Positions 17,701 through 25,470 of a DNA stretch of 42,935 nucleotides are shown piece after piece. The stretch's first letter is position 1, and each line of letters starts with the position of its first letter. This DNA is from CAYYNP01 sp964472545 (lineage in GTDB: Bacteria; Planctomycetota; Planctomycetia; Pirellulales; Thermoguttaceae): the NCBI GenBank assembly GCA_964472545.1, contig CAYYNP010000046.1, forward strand, positions 1 to 42,935. The letters run 5' to 3'. Below the pieces are notes generated by a model. The model was not told where the DNA came from and did no database searches. It saw only the letters and a list, made by a program, of their open reading frames with translations. The position numbers were made by a program, and so were the translations under genes.

Positions 17701-18844
17701 TACCCGGGCGTTGGGATATCTCCGCGACGCTGAATCCGTACCGATGCTGGCCGAAACGGCCGCCCAGCATCGCGACGCCAACACGGCCAACCTGTTCCTG
17801 GCCGAGGCCGCTATCGAGGCCCTCGGGCGCATCGCCACGCCGGAGGCCGAGGCCGCGCTGATCGAGGCCTTCGCCGCCCTGCAAGACTATCCGCGTTACA
17901 CGCGCTGGTACGGCGACCACGACGCCTTGATGGCCTGCCACGCCTCGCCGGTACACTACTTCATCACCGAGGCGCTCGACACCATGGGCAGCACCAAGGC
18001 CCGGTCGATCGTGCCGCACCTGATCCGCTCCGTGCCGGTCGATCCCGATCGGGCGCTGTTGCCGCAGGTCGACGACTGCGAAACGCTCATCGGCCGGGTG
18101 ATCCGCCGCCAAGGGGCCGAGGCCGCGGTGGTCGAAACCTGCCTGGCCATTCTCGGCGACGAGCAAGCAACCGCCGACGAAGAGATCAAGAAAGCAATCG
18201 GCACCGTCCACCGCTGTTGGGCCGGACACCCCGACGCCCAGAACCGGGCCGCGCAGATCCTCTCGATGGTCTGCTGCGACCGGAAGTACGAAGCCCGGAT
18301 CCGGGCCGCCTTCGATCGCTATCGGGCCATTCCGACCGACATCCCCCGCGTGTTCGACACGGGCATCCCCGTCGTGTTGACGTTGCCGGCCAAGCACTGG
18401 GTCTGCTTCTTCCTCGCCCGCTCGTTGGGCTACCTGGGCGATCCGGCATCGGTCGAGCCGCTGATCGCCACGCTCAAGAGCGAAGCCCCCGAAGCCGCCA
18501 CCGGCCACCCCGATCCGCTGGGCGCCGGCGTGCTCTTCTTGCACAACGACCTGACGCCGTGCTGGCGTGCCGCCGTGGCCTGGGCCTTAGGCCGCCTCGG
18601 CGACCGCCGCGCCGTGCCCGTACTGCTCGAGGTCGCCGGCAATCTCCAAAACGCCCCCGACACCCGCCACTGCGCTGCCGTCGCCCTAGGCGAGATCGCC
18701 GACCCCGCCAGCCTCGTCCCGCTCCAACGCCTCGCCGCCAACTACCCCGAGATCGCCGCCCGCAGAGCGCTGTTGGAGGCGTGTCAGAAGTGCAGGGCGG
18801 CGTTGTATCGGGTGGGGAGGGTGGAGCAGGCGTCGAACGATTGA
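14738..18844 (+). CDS. Giant secreted hydrazine-synthase-alpha-like protein with one CxxCH and HEAT repeats
   Basis: I chose the ATG at 14738 (GGAG 7 bp upstream), giving 1368 residues and a signal peptide ending near APAQT. Residues 34-195 form a jelly-roll, galactose-binding-like domain (FSGAKWIWFSAG, YLNGKPVGES, DFDDTHWNNARVVGEFG). Residues about 310-590 form a TolB/HzsA-like propeller (SFDGRSVLVSMAFDG, ELPDGRIVFTSTR, EVLADGRILFIRSD). A domain ending in SWIYVRPGERRGCVGCHHTR follows, with one c-type heme motif at 711-715. From about 785 to 1355 there are HEAT repeats (AAGRLSIF, AAAMALAACGTRRSVPALLEAL). The middle part resembles the HZS-alpha family, known from anammox hydrazine synthase and widespread in other planctomycetes with unknown substrates. 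Electron transfer or binding in the periplasm is inferred. The last 15 codons lie in a repeat. Confidence 0.85.
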   Translation: MRKTVTLATRTALIFLGLTVCSSIAPAQTQPTDFSGAKWIWFSAGAEVPLNGLPAAVNYFRTELTIPDGAQVKSAQVIVTCDNLFVLYLNGKPVGESEANNNAWNTPKRWDVASLVVPGRNVVAVEGVNTLPGPGGLILKLVAELTDGRQVVLNSDASWMATNRERAKWEAPDFDDTHWNNARVVGEFGAAPWNKVSVTATATPAGTTTGAVHRVAVAAMKQAASQGSSLLLAEETPPADFPWPGAIVFLGEDCSLYRPVGGTGTHRDSLSVTIFNPRNSRAFPEHDLPAPMKVAKKLYRLAPARPGVKPQVMLDAGRGGIGSPSVSFDGRSVLVSMAFDGKPFFHIYRVPAAGGPPQQLTDGPFHDIDPAELPDGRIVFTSTRIGTFEEYHNPPSRALFVMDADGGNVRPLTHTIIFDNEPEVLADGRILFIRSDNFFDRGKVETLLHAIHTDGTEGYTEFGLEIGPDYGGRLRAFNCGSPAPMPDGRVAFVSGPGITIGRLGSKGKDLRHFRFPAGDVAAMPDGRLLCTTARSVPVEIVTANGTRTAQDTRYTKIGVFDPQEASPTLTTLFDAPEMPLHSPVFLGPRRRPPQMAEKVDPAKVGSTQATGILYCQNARITQKTTAGWPHVRAIRVLAGKGLTVRSSHSYIVHAGNETVELGTVPLAPDGSFCIEVPADMPIALQAVDAEGRSELNEMSWIYVRPGERRGCVGCHHTRQAAPICREPLPLATNVRPAKLLGRGNPHRFRGNNAAVTGLMEMQFDRYREVAGINRHGELADPLATGVDEVAALISQLQDDDPAMRISAAGRLSIFRDPAAAPALAECLEDTSREVRMAAAMALAACGTRRSVPALLEALDDPYPLAAQAAAVALENLTDHAEPFDPFVPEDQREGQSQAWRQWIAKTDWEQIEKALIERIGSPDRDVVRRAAVALSHTGTAAALPALRNYVLEQRDINPLPAWRAAGHRGDAARFNSLADVNPRTLQAATRALGYLRDAESVPMLAETAAQHRDANTANLFLAEAAIEALGRIATPEAEAALIEAFAALQDYPRYTRWYGDHDALMACHASPVHYFITEALDTMGSTKARSIVPHLIRSVPVDPDRALLPQVDDCETLIGRVIRRQGAEAAVVETCLAILGDEQATADEEIKKAIGTVHRCWAGHPDAQNRAAQILSMVCCDRKYEARIRAAFDRYRAIPTDIPRVFDTGIPVVLTLPAKHWVCFFLARSLGYLGDPASVEPLIATLKSEAPEAATGHPDPLGAGVLFLHNDLTPCWRAAVAWALGRLGDRRAVPVLLEVAGNLQNAPDTRHCAAVALGEIADPASLVPLQRLAANYPEIAARRALLEACQKCRAALYRVGRVEQASND

Positions 18845-19216
18845 CGGAGGAGTTCCGCTTGGTATGTTGACGAGGGGGTGGACGTGGCAGTGCCGACGCG
18901 ATACATACTCCGAGTACCTCTTGTTGCTTCGCAACACGGACGCTTTTCCGAAGAGAGTCTCCGAGATGACAACGTATCTTGCGGAAAAGCGTCCGTGCCA
19001 CCCGCGGCGTTGTATCGGGTGGGAAGGGTGGAGCGGGCGTCCGGCGATTGACGGTGGAGGTGGTGGCGGCATTATGCAGAGCGGGTGACGTGCTGGTGCC
19101 GATCGCGGGCGCCTTCGGACGGCCTCTTGTTGCTGCCGCAACACGGGCACTTTTCCGAAAGAGGCTCACGAGATGGCAACGTGTCTTGCGGAAGAGTATC
19201 CGTGCCACCCCGCGGG
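18799..19216. repeat. Tandem duplication of about 207 bp carrying the dispersed repeat in inverted orientation
   Basis: Unit 1 (18799-19005) and unit 2 (19006-19216) both start GGCGTTGTATCGGGTGGG and contain ATTGACGG. They then carry CTCTTGTTGCT, a stem-loop, and end CCGTGCCACCC. The reverse complement of each unit's second half matches copies A and B (923 and 3262), for example GGAGACTCTCTTCGGAA. Unit 1 overlaps the last 15 codons and stop of the preceding giant gene. Confidence 0.8.
18935..18997. repeat. Perfect 16-bp stem-loop in repeat unit 1
   Basis: CACGGACGCTTTTCCG at 18935-18950 pairs without mismatch with CGGAAAAGCGTCCGTG at 18982-18997, leaving a 31-nt loop. The equivalent hairpin in unit 2 is imperfect. 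It may serve as a transcription terminator or RNA stabiliser behind the giant gene. It has no clear T-run. Confidence 0.75.
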
Positions 19217-19238
19217 ACCAGTTGGGAGAACGAACTAG

Positions 19239-19727
19239 ATGGAGAGAATCATACCGTTGGGCGTTTCCAAATCAATGGTGCCGGACGATCCGCTTACGCA
19301 AAAGGATGCAGAGGGGCTGTCCTTCGAGTGGATTCCAGGCACCGAACCGAACCGTCTCTATTTGTGCCTTCTGGAGATCGGAGATGAAGCGCTCGTGCTG
19401 CGTCGCGAGACTAGATTCGTGCGCTCAGAACGAGGGGTCTTCATGAAACCCCTGTGGGAGGGACGTCTGTGCTGCTCGTCGAAGTACCTGCGACGGACGA
19501 TCCAAGAGTTCGTGGACCTTGGAATCTGGGACATCCGTGACAGGAACCCCGAACCAGGAATAATGGACGGAGAATGGTACGTGTTTCGCATGAAGAGCAA
19601 AGACGGCCGACAACACACCGCGTTTCTCTACTGCCCGGAGGATTCGAAGGACCGGCGGCTTCGCCGCATGATCAAGAAGGTCAAACGGCTGTTTCAATTC
19701 GAGCCTGATTCGTTTCCCGCGCCGTAA
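19239..19727 (+). CDS. Unknown 162-residue protein
   Basis: The ATG at 19239 has GGGAGAA about 8 bp upstream. The protein (MERIIPLGVSKSM...) is soluble and looks like a compact alpha/beta protein. Recognisable-looking segments are EWIPGTEPNRLYLCLLEIGD, WEGRLCCSSKYLRR and EFVDLGIWDIRDRNPEPG. The C-terminus is basic and helical (RRLRRMIKKVKRLFQF). I do not recognise the family. Its codon use is less GC-biased than that of its neighbours, which may mean recent arrival. It lies between the tandem repeat and a convergent flippase-like gene, with no obvious operon partner. Confidence 0.7.
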   Translation: MERIIPLGVSKSMVPDDPLTQKDAEGLSFEWIPGTEPNRLYLCLLEIGDEALVLRRETRFVRSERGVFMKPLWEGRLCCSSKYLRRTIQEFVDLGIWDIRDRNPEPGIMDGEWYVFRMKSKDGRQHTAFLYCPEDSKDRRLRRMIKKVKRLFQFEPDSFPAP

Positions 19728-19794
19728 GGTCGGCACGACGGGCAAACGGAACTGTGCCGGAACTGCGGCTCCCTTCACTCACCGTGCGAGCCCT

Positions 19795-20802
19795 TCACTC
19801 ATCTCCACAGCCGTCGCGCTTTGGCGGCGTCTCCTCGGCCGGCTTCCAGAGCCAGAGCCCGGCGGAGATCAGGGCTTCGGAGCCGGTCCACACCAATCGC
19901 AGCAACAGCGCGCTGGCCCAGGCGGCGGCGTGGGCCGTTTCGGGGCCGAGGCCGCGGAGGTAGGGGAGCATCAGGCGGACGAGAAAGGCCTCGCGAACGC
20001 CAACGCCGCCCGGCAAAACCAAGAGCAGGAAGCCGGCCACCACGGCCAGCGACACGGCGGCCACGTAGCGCGGTAGGTCGGCGATCGGGTCGACGCCTTC
20101 GATGCCCATCGCCCGCAGCGTGGCCCAGTAGCTCAGCGCCAACAGCAGCCAGCCGAGGAGGCTCAGCAGCCAACCGACGGCCAGCGTACCGAAGCCGAGC
20201 CGCTGGAGCCGTTCGGCCGCCGCCGGGTCCGACTTGCCGATCCGCAGCACCCGCACGATACGGCGGAAGACCGGCGGCAGCGTAGGCATTAGCGAGACGG
20301 CCATCAAGCCGGCCGCCGCGGCCGTCCAGAGCGGCTCTTCGCGGAAGAACAACAGCAGATAGGCCGCCGCCAAAAACGCTCCCACGCCCATCATGGTCAG
20401 CGTTTCCAAGAAAACGCTCACCGCGGCCACGGCCGTGTTGACGCCGCCGCCGCGGATCAGCGCCGTGCGGATCACGACCACCATCGCCTTCCCCGGCACG
20501 TACTTGCCGAGATGGCCGATGTAGTACGCACGGATCGTGGGGCCCAGCCGGGCGTCCTGCCCGAGCGTCTGCAACACGCGGCGCCAGAAGAGGCAAAACG
20601 GCATCAGCCCGACCAGGTAGATCGCAGCGGCCGCGGCCAGCCACGCCGGTTGCCAGTCCCATCCGGCGTCCTGCTCTTTCAGTTCGGCCCACCCTTTCGT
20701 GATCGTATCCTGCACCCACCAAACGACCGCCGCCGCGATCAGCAGTTTGATGCCGAGACGGAGCCATTTCTTGCGGGATGACGGTTGCTGACTCAACGGC
20801 AC
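19795..20802 (-). CDS. Flippase-like integral membrane protein (UPF0104/LPG_synthase_TM family)
   Basis: The 335-residue protein has about eight hydrophobic segments. It carries the family signatures IGHLGKYVPGKAMVVVIRTA near residue 95 and LVLPGGVGVREAFLVR near residue 265. Relatives include the membrane half of MprF and AglD-type proteins, which move or modify lipid-linked molecules. A role in exporting a lipid or glycolipid is inferred. I prefer the GTG at 20802, which has AAGG close upstream. The frame stays open to a TTG at 20838, which lies inside a palindromic repeat. It follows the HzsA/FGE gene on the same strand, with the 25-bp inverted repeat between them. It converges with the unknown gene at 19239. 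Confidence 0.85.
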   Translation of the reverse strand: MPLSQQPSSRKKWLRLGIKLLIAAAVVWWVQDTITKGWAELKEQDAGWDWQPAWLAAAAAIYLVGLMPFCLFWRRVLQTLGQDARLGPTIRAYYIGHLGKYVPGKAMVVVIRTALIRGGGVNTAVAAVSVFLETLTMMGVGAFLAAAYLLLFFREEPLWTAAAAGLMAVSLMPTLPPVFRRIVRVLRIGKSDPAAAERLQRLGFGTLAVGWLLSLLGWLLLALSYWATLRAMGIEGVDPIADLPRYVAAVSLAVVAGFLLLVLPGGVGVREAFLVRLMLPYLRGLGPETAHAAAWASALLLRLVWTGSEALISAGLWLWKPAEETPPKRDGCGDE

Positions 20803-20836
20803 GCACCTTACGTTACTGGCTCGGCGATTCGCCCAC

Positions 20837-20940
20837 AAAGCCGCGACCGGTGGTCGCGCCCTGAAGGTCGAGATTGTGTTGCCGCGGCACGGCGACGACT
20901 GTCAATACCGACGCCGGGCGCGACCACCGGTCGCGGCTTT
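20837..20940. repeat. Perfect 25-bp inverted repeat that supplies a stop codon
   Basis: AAAGCCGCGACCGG at 20837 opens the left arm (20837-20861). The right arm (20916-20940) is its exact complement over all 25 bp. The loop is 54 nt. The outer TTT of the right arm plus the next A forms, on the minus strand, the TAA stop of the HzsA/FGE gene, so the element overlaps the last codon. It could attenuate transcription into the flippase-like gene. Confidence 0.85.
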
Positions 20941-23900
20941 ATAACCCTTCGCAAACCACGCGAAACCCAACGTTGTGCACGCGCTGCCACGCCGGATAGC
21001 TCAATCGAAACGCCGAGCGGCAGCGCTTCGCCCGATCGTAAAACGACCCGCCGCGGACGACCATCTTGTCGGTCGCCACCGGCGCGTCGCGGCCGTTCTC
21101 GCAATAAGGGTATGAACGATAGGCAGACGCCGTCCACTCGGCCGCGTTGCCGTGCATGTCGAACAGGCCCCACCGGTTCGCCCGATAGCTGCCCACGTCG
21201 GCGGTGGCCAGGGCCCGGTCGTTGAACCGCAGATCGCTGGGCACGTCTTGCAGGACGATCACGCCACCGGTGACCGTGTGCAGATTGCCGATCGACGCGT
21301 CGGCCAGATTGGCGTCGGCCGAGAAATCGTCGCGGACGTCGCCGTAGTTTAGCGGCGACGACGTGCCGGCGCGGCAGGCGTATTCCCATTGGGCCTCGGT
21401 GGGCAGGCGGAACTCCGTTCCGCTTTGCTTCGACAACCAGCGACAGAACGCCGTCGCCTGTCGCCACGAAACGCGCACGGCGGGTTGCCGCGGGTTGTTC
21501 ATCGCTACGCCGGGGCCGTTGGGGTCCAAGGACCGCTTGCTGAACACGCCCGAGTCGTGCGACGGATCGAAACGCCGGAACTGCTCGTTGGTGATCTCGC
21601 AGGTGGCCATCCAGAAGTCGCGGCCGATCGGGACCTCGGCCAGCGGATGTTCGTCGGCCTCGCCGTCGGCGGACCCCATCACGAATCGTCCGGCCGGAAT
21701 TCGCACTAGCTTCAACGACGTCCCGTGGCCCAAGTCCACCGACTTCTCCCACGGTCCCCCTGCCCGCTGACGCCGCCGGGCTTCGGCCGCCTCCAGCGGC
21801 CAATCGGCGATGGAAAGCCGCTTTGGCTTCGGCGGCGGATCGGGTATGACGGGCTCGACGGACGGCCGAGGTATCTTCGGCACAGATTCCGGGTCGTCGG
21901 TCGCTCCGCCGTAGAGCCGAGCCAACTCGTGGCGCCGCCGGTCGGCCCCGCGCGGCACTTCGCAGGCGTCCCCCCAGGTGCCGTGGCAAGGGCCGTTCAG
22001 ATCGATCCACGTGACCAGGCGGTCCCAGGCCTCTGCGTCCAGCCGCACGCCGTGATGGCCCTTGCGAAGCATCTGCACCAACTCGCTGGTATCGGCGTGA
22101 TACTCGCACGGCACGTGCAGTCCGACGTAGTCCTCGACGTTCACTCTGCGGATGTAGGGCACCAACGCCTCGTAGGCCGGCGTGGAGCGCATCTTGGTGT
22201 TGCCCAGCAACTTGCTCGTCGGACTGGCCGCGTGCAGCTTCGCCCGAACTTCGGGATAGAGCCGCTTGGCGCCTAAGCCCGAGAGTGCGAGGCCCTGATA
22301 GTTCTCGGCAAAACGCTCCGCACGCAGATCGGCGATGGCCGGGCCGGCGGGCTGCGGCCGGCCGTTGTGGCAACCTACGCAGTACTGGTCGAGCACCGGC
22401 TGCACCTCGCGCTCGAAGTCGAAGCCGCGTGCCGGACCGTACCACGGTTCGATCGGCGACGCCGGCCGCGACGTGGCCATTTCGTTGCGCACGACCGGCA
22501 CGTCGTTAGGCTGTTCGTGACATCCCACGCAGGAGGCCGTTTCGCCGGGCATCGCCGTGTACCAGCTTCGCATCACGGCCAGTGCCTTGCCCTCGGCGTC
22601 GAGCGGTTGGATGGTCAGCGGCACGTTGGCCGGCACGCGAAACTTGGCCGAGCCGTCTTCGTAAACCGGCACGGTGCCCAGGATCCGCATCGCCTCCCAC
22701 GGTCCGCCGCGTCCGATCTTGTCGGGCCCGGCCATGCCCGGATAACCGAAGTGATAGGCCGCCAGCCGCAACCGCTTTACCGACCCATGCGGCACTCCGC
22801 GGAGCCCCGGGCCGGCGTAGACGTCGTGCAGGTAGACCAGCGCGTCGTCGCGCGTGGGGTCGGTGCGGTCGGGGAGGATCGGCGGCTTGGGCGTGCGGCG
22901 AAGCGGGATCGGCTCGAAGTAGTCGTGCTGCGCGTCGATGAGAATCGGCAGCATGTTGTCGAAGGCGTCGGCCAGGTAGATCCCCCAAGAGGCCTTGGCG
23001 TTGAGCTGCGCGGCGACGACGAAGTACTTCTCGCTTAAGGGGTACGGGTGCAAGAACTTCGGCCAGGAATGATCGACCAGGTTGTCGCGGATGACCGGCA
23101 CGGCCGTCTCGCCCCGGTGGCCGATTCGCCGCACGATGCCGTCGGCTTCGTGCCAGCCTTTGCCGGTGTCCAGCACCACGAGTTCGCCCATCCGGTTCAC
23201 GCCGTGATATCCGGAGAGCACGGCCGCCAGCTTCCTGGGAGCGCCGGGGATGCCGCGGGGGAAATAGAGCGAGTTGGGGTAGTACGAGTTGCTGCCGTAG
23301 ACGGCCCGTTGGGCCGTGCCGTCGGGGTTCATCACCATCAACGGACGCAGGTAGATGTGCATGATGCCCGTATAGTCCCAGCGGCTGTAGATCACCTGGC
23401 CGTTGGGCAACACGGCCGGATGCAGGTCGAGGTCCTGGTCGAAGCACAACTGCCGCATGCCGGAGCCGTCACCGTTCATCGAATACAGGCTGCAAGCACG
23501 TTCCTGGCCGTGCCAGCAGGGAACCGCCGTGTAAGAAGCCGTCGAGGTGAAGACGATTCGGCCGTCGGGCAAGTAACAGGCGTCGAAGTTGTCGACGTCC
23601 GCCTGTTGGGGCGATACCTGCCGCAAGCCCGATCCGTCGCTGCGGATCTCGTGAATCTGCCACGACTGCTCGTTGGGCATGGTCAGCAGCAAGCGGTCGG
23701 CGTCGAAGTGCAGGTCGATCTCGCCCACGTAGCGGCCCTTCGGCGGGCGCAACAGCGTGCGGACCTTTCCGCCGGGCGCGGCCGGCGAAAGCACGGCGAT
23801 CCGGTTGTCGTAGCCGGTCGGCTTCAGGCAGGCGTTGCACTGGTGGTTGGTCGGCAAGCCGAGTTGCCCACGCTTGCGCTCGAGAAACATCAACTCGTCG

Positions 23901-24193
23901 AAATCCAGCAACGGGTTGGCCAACAAGGCCTCGCGGCGGAGTTGACGAAACTTCGCTTCCAGCGACGGATCGCCGGGCGTGGCTTGCCGCAGCGCCGCGA
24001 GCCGCGCGAGGTACTCTTTGCCGTTGGGGTACTCGCGGCCGAACGACTCGCTGAGGTCCACGATCGCCAGCCGCAGTGCCTCGAACCGGGCCCCGCCGCG
24101 TGTCGCGGGCGTATCGGCCAGACAGCGCGGTACGATCAATACCGAGCACGCCACGAAACACAACGAGATGACGCGGCAATTCACTCTGCTCAT
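20939..24193 (-). CDS. Giant secreted hydrazine-synthase-alpha-like cytochrome fused to an FGE-sulfatase domain
   Basis: The 1084-residue protein starts at the ATG at 24193 and has a signal peptide (VISLCFVACSVLIVPRCLADT). Residues about 160-460 form an HzsA-type propeller: YLPDGRIVFTSTASYTAVPC, VLPNGQVIYSRWDYTGIMHI, PILIDAQHDYFEPIPL. Two c-heme motifs follow, CVGCH at 555-559 and CVGCH at 605-609. A Cys pair CNAC lies at 119-122. Residues about 815-1084 are an FGE-sulfatase (SUMF1) domain: IPAGRFVMGSADGEADEHP, EITNEQFRRF, RLPTEAQWEYACRAGT, GLFDMHGNAAEWT, VVRGGSFYDRAKRC. The first active-site Cys of true FGEs is Asp here, so formylglycine synthesis is unlikely. This domain probably binds a ligand. 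The substrate is unknown. The gene runs opposite to its distant relative at 14738. Confidence 0.88.
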   Translation of the reverse strand: MSRVNCRVISLCFVACSVLIVPRCLADTPATRGGARFEALRLAIVDLSESFGREYPNGKEYLARLAALRQATPGDPSLEAKFRQLRREALLANPLLDFDELMFLERKRGQLGLPTNHQCNACLKPTGYDNRIAVLSPAAPGGKVRTLLRPPKGRYVGEIDLHFDADRLLLTMPNEQSWQIHEIRSDGSGLRQVSPQQADVDNFDACYLPDGRIVFTSTASYTAVPCWHGQERACSLYSMNGDGSGMRQLCFDQDLDLHPAVLPNGQVIYSRWDYTGIMHIYLRPLMVMNPDGTAQRAVYGSNSYYPNSLYFPRGIPGAPRKLAAVLSGYHGVNRMGELVVLDTGKGWHEADGIVRRIGHRGETAVPVIRDNLVDHSWPKFLHPYPLSEKYFVVAAQLNAKASWGIYLADAFDNMLPILIDAQHDYFEPIPLRRTPKPPILPDRTDPTRDDALVYLHDVYAGPGLRGVPHGSVKRLRLAAYHFGYPGMAGPDKIGRGGPWEAMRILGTVPVYEDGSAKFRVPANVPLTIQPLDAEGKALAVMRSWYTAMPGETASCVGCHEQPNDVPVVRNEMATSRPASPIEPWYGPARGFDFEREVQPVLDQYCVGCHNGRPQPAGPAIADLRAERFAENYQGLALSGLGAKRLYPEVRAKLHAASPTSKLLGNTKMRSTPAYEALVPYIRRVNVEDYVGLHVPCEYHADTSELVQMLRKGHHGVRLDAEAWDRLVTWIDLNGPCHGTWGDACEVPRGADRRRHELARLYGGATDDPESVPKIPRPSVEPVIPDPPPKPKRLSIADWPLEAAEARRRQRAGGPWEKSVDLGHGTSLKLVRIPAGRFVMGSADGEADEHPLAEVPIGRDFWMATCEITNEQFRRFDPSHDSGVFSKRSLDPNGPGVAMNNPRQPAVRVSWRQATAFCRWLSKQSGTEFRLPTEAQWEYACRAGTSSPLNYGDVRDDFSADANLADASIGNLHTVTGGVIVLQDVPSDLRFNDRALATADVGSYRANRWGLFDMHGNAAEWTASAYRSYPYCENGRDAPVATDKMVVRGGSFYDRAKRCRSAFRLSYPAWQRVHNVGFRVVCEGL

Positions 24194-24320
24194 CGAGACA
24201 ATCCTGTTGAAATCTCGCCCGTTTGCATCATCGCCATGCTAACACCGCCGAAGAGAGAAGTCTACACGGCAAGACTGCCCCACAGGAGAACGGCAAAGTC
24301 GATTCGCGGGAGTGGAAAAC

Positions 24321-24492
24321 GGGGACTGGCTCCGAGCCAGGATCAACACGGAACCTGCCGACGAAGTTCCCGGCTCGGTGCCTGTCCCCCTTTTCCACGG
24401 TGCCCCAATGTCGCCGCCCGAAGAAAGGGGACAGGCACCGTCGGCACTGCGAATCCCTACAGCCACATCGATCGTCGACGGAGCCAGTCCCC
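24321..24492. repeat. Two head-to-head GGGGACWGGCWCCG stem-loop elements
   Basis: Element 1 has arms GGGGACTGGCTCCGAG (24321) and CTCGGTGCCTGTCCCC (24374). Element 2 has arms GGGGACAGGCACCGTCG (24427) and CGACGGAGCCAGTCCCC (24476). All four arms fit GGGGACWGGCWCCG. In each element one arm is the ACTGGCTCC form and the other the ACAGGCACC form, and the two elements are in opposite orientation. I recall this motif as a recurrent planctomycete intergenic repeat. It lies upstream of the HzsA/FGE gene and downstream of the next one. No gene lies in 24194-24603. Confidence 0.8.
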
Positions 24493-24603
24493 TTTTTCGG
24501 GCTCCCGCACACTTTGCAGTTCTCCTGGAGTGTCCCACACGCAACGAGGGGCCTTCGACCGAGGGTAACTGTAGCCGAAGTCGACAGGCCCTGGCGAGTT
24601 CGG

Positions 24604-25284
24604 CTACGAAGGCCGTGCGATCACCAGATCGATCGTGTATCGGCCGTGGGGATTGCTGGCCTCGATCACACCGGCCCACTGGACCTTCAGATAGCTGTGG
24701 ACTGCCCCGCTTGGTGCGACCGCTTCGTAGAGGAACGTGCCGGCGTCGGGCGTCAGGCGGCGGACGAAGCCGTAGTGGGCGGTAACCAGATGCACCAAAC
24801 GCCGGGCGTCGCCGGTGGTGCCACGGAAGGTGATTCGACGCAGGACCTGCTTCGCATCGAAGTAGTACGTCAGCGATCCGGCGATGTCCGATTCGGCCGT
24901 GCCGCTGACCATAGGCACGCGATAGCCCTGGAGTTCCAGATCGGCCAGGCCGGTTAACACCTGGGGCCAGCGGTGGCGGATCCGATCGACGGTCATGTCG
25001 AACCGCAGTACCTCGCCGAGATGGCGTATTGGTGCTCCTTCAACGGGGAAGCCGGGCGCGCGGCCGTCGGCTGCCGCCTGGGGATCGAGCAGTTCGTTGG
25101 TGCCCGGGTCGGCGATCGACGCCGTGGTCGACGAAGGAAACCACTGCTGTCGGACGGCCTCCCAGCAGCCGGGCACGGTGTAACAGAAGATCGGCCCGAC
25201 CGCCGCCACGACGAGTCCGGCGACCGGCAACATCACCCGCCGCTTTGGCTTTGGTTGGGGTTTCTCTTCCTGCTTCTCTTCCAT
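24604..25284 (-). CDS. Small membrane-anchored protein of unknown family
   Basis: I start it at the ATG at 25284, giving 226 residues. The frame is open further upstream, but those residues look like noise and would run through a MITE-like element. The N-terminus is charged (MEEKQEEKPQPKPKRR), followed by one TM segment (VMLPVAGLVVAAVGPIFCY), so most of the protein lies outside. The C-terminal domain includes LGEVLRFDMTVDRIRHRWPQV, GSLTYYFDAKQVLRRITFRG and LVTAHYGFVRRL. This resembles a conserved planctomycete domain with no function that I know. It is followed, 410 bp on, by the HzsA/FGE gene on the same strand. Confidence 0.8.
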   Translation of the reverse strand: MEEKQEEKPQPKPKRRVMLPVAGLVVAAVGPIFCYTVPGCWEAVRQQWFPSSTTASIADPGTNELLDPQAAADGRAPGFPVEGAPIRHLGEVLRFDMTVDRIRHRWPQVLTGLADLELQGYRVPMVSGTAESDIAGSLTYYFDAKQVLRRITFRGTTGDARRLVHLVTAHYGFVRRLTPDAGTFLYEAVAPSGAVHSYLKVQWAGVIEASNPHGRYTIDLVIARPS

Positions 25285-25470
25285 GTGTCGGGTTCCCGAG
25301 AGAGTTGGCTGCCAGTCTAGAGATCGGCTCGCGAGGCCACATGGCTTGCCATCGTCGAACGTACCCGGTTGCAAGTTGCCCATTGGGTACGTCGCGTGCA
25401 ACTGGGCGAACTGTCTCGACCGGAAACGTTGTGGCATCGAGTACGGGTTCATGAGAATCTTGCGGCTCTG

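Noticed and set aside
14738..24193. A genuine anammox hydrazine synthase locus
   Set aside because: Only alpha-subunit-like propellers are seen. No beta/gamma subunits or multiheme partners are in the window, and such proteins occur widely in planctomycetes without anammox metabolism.
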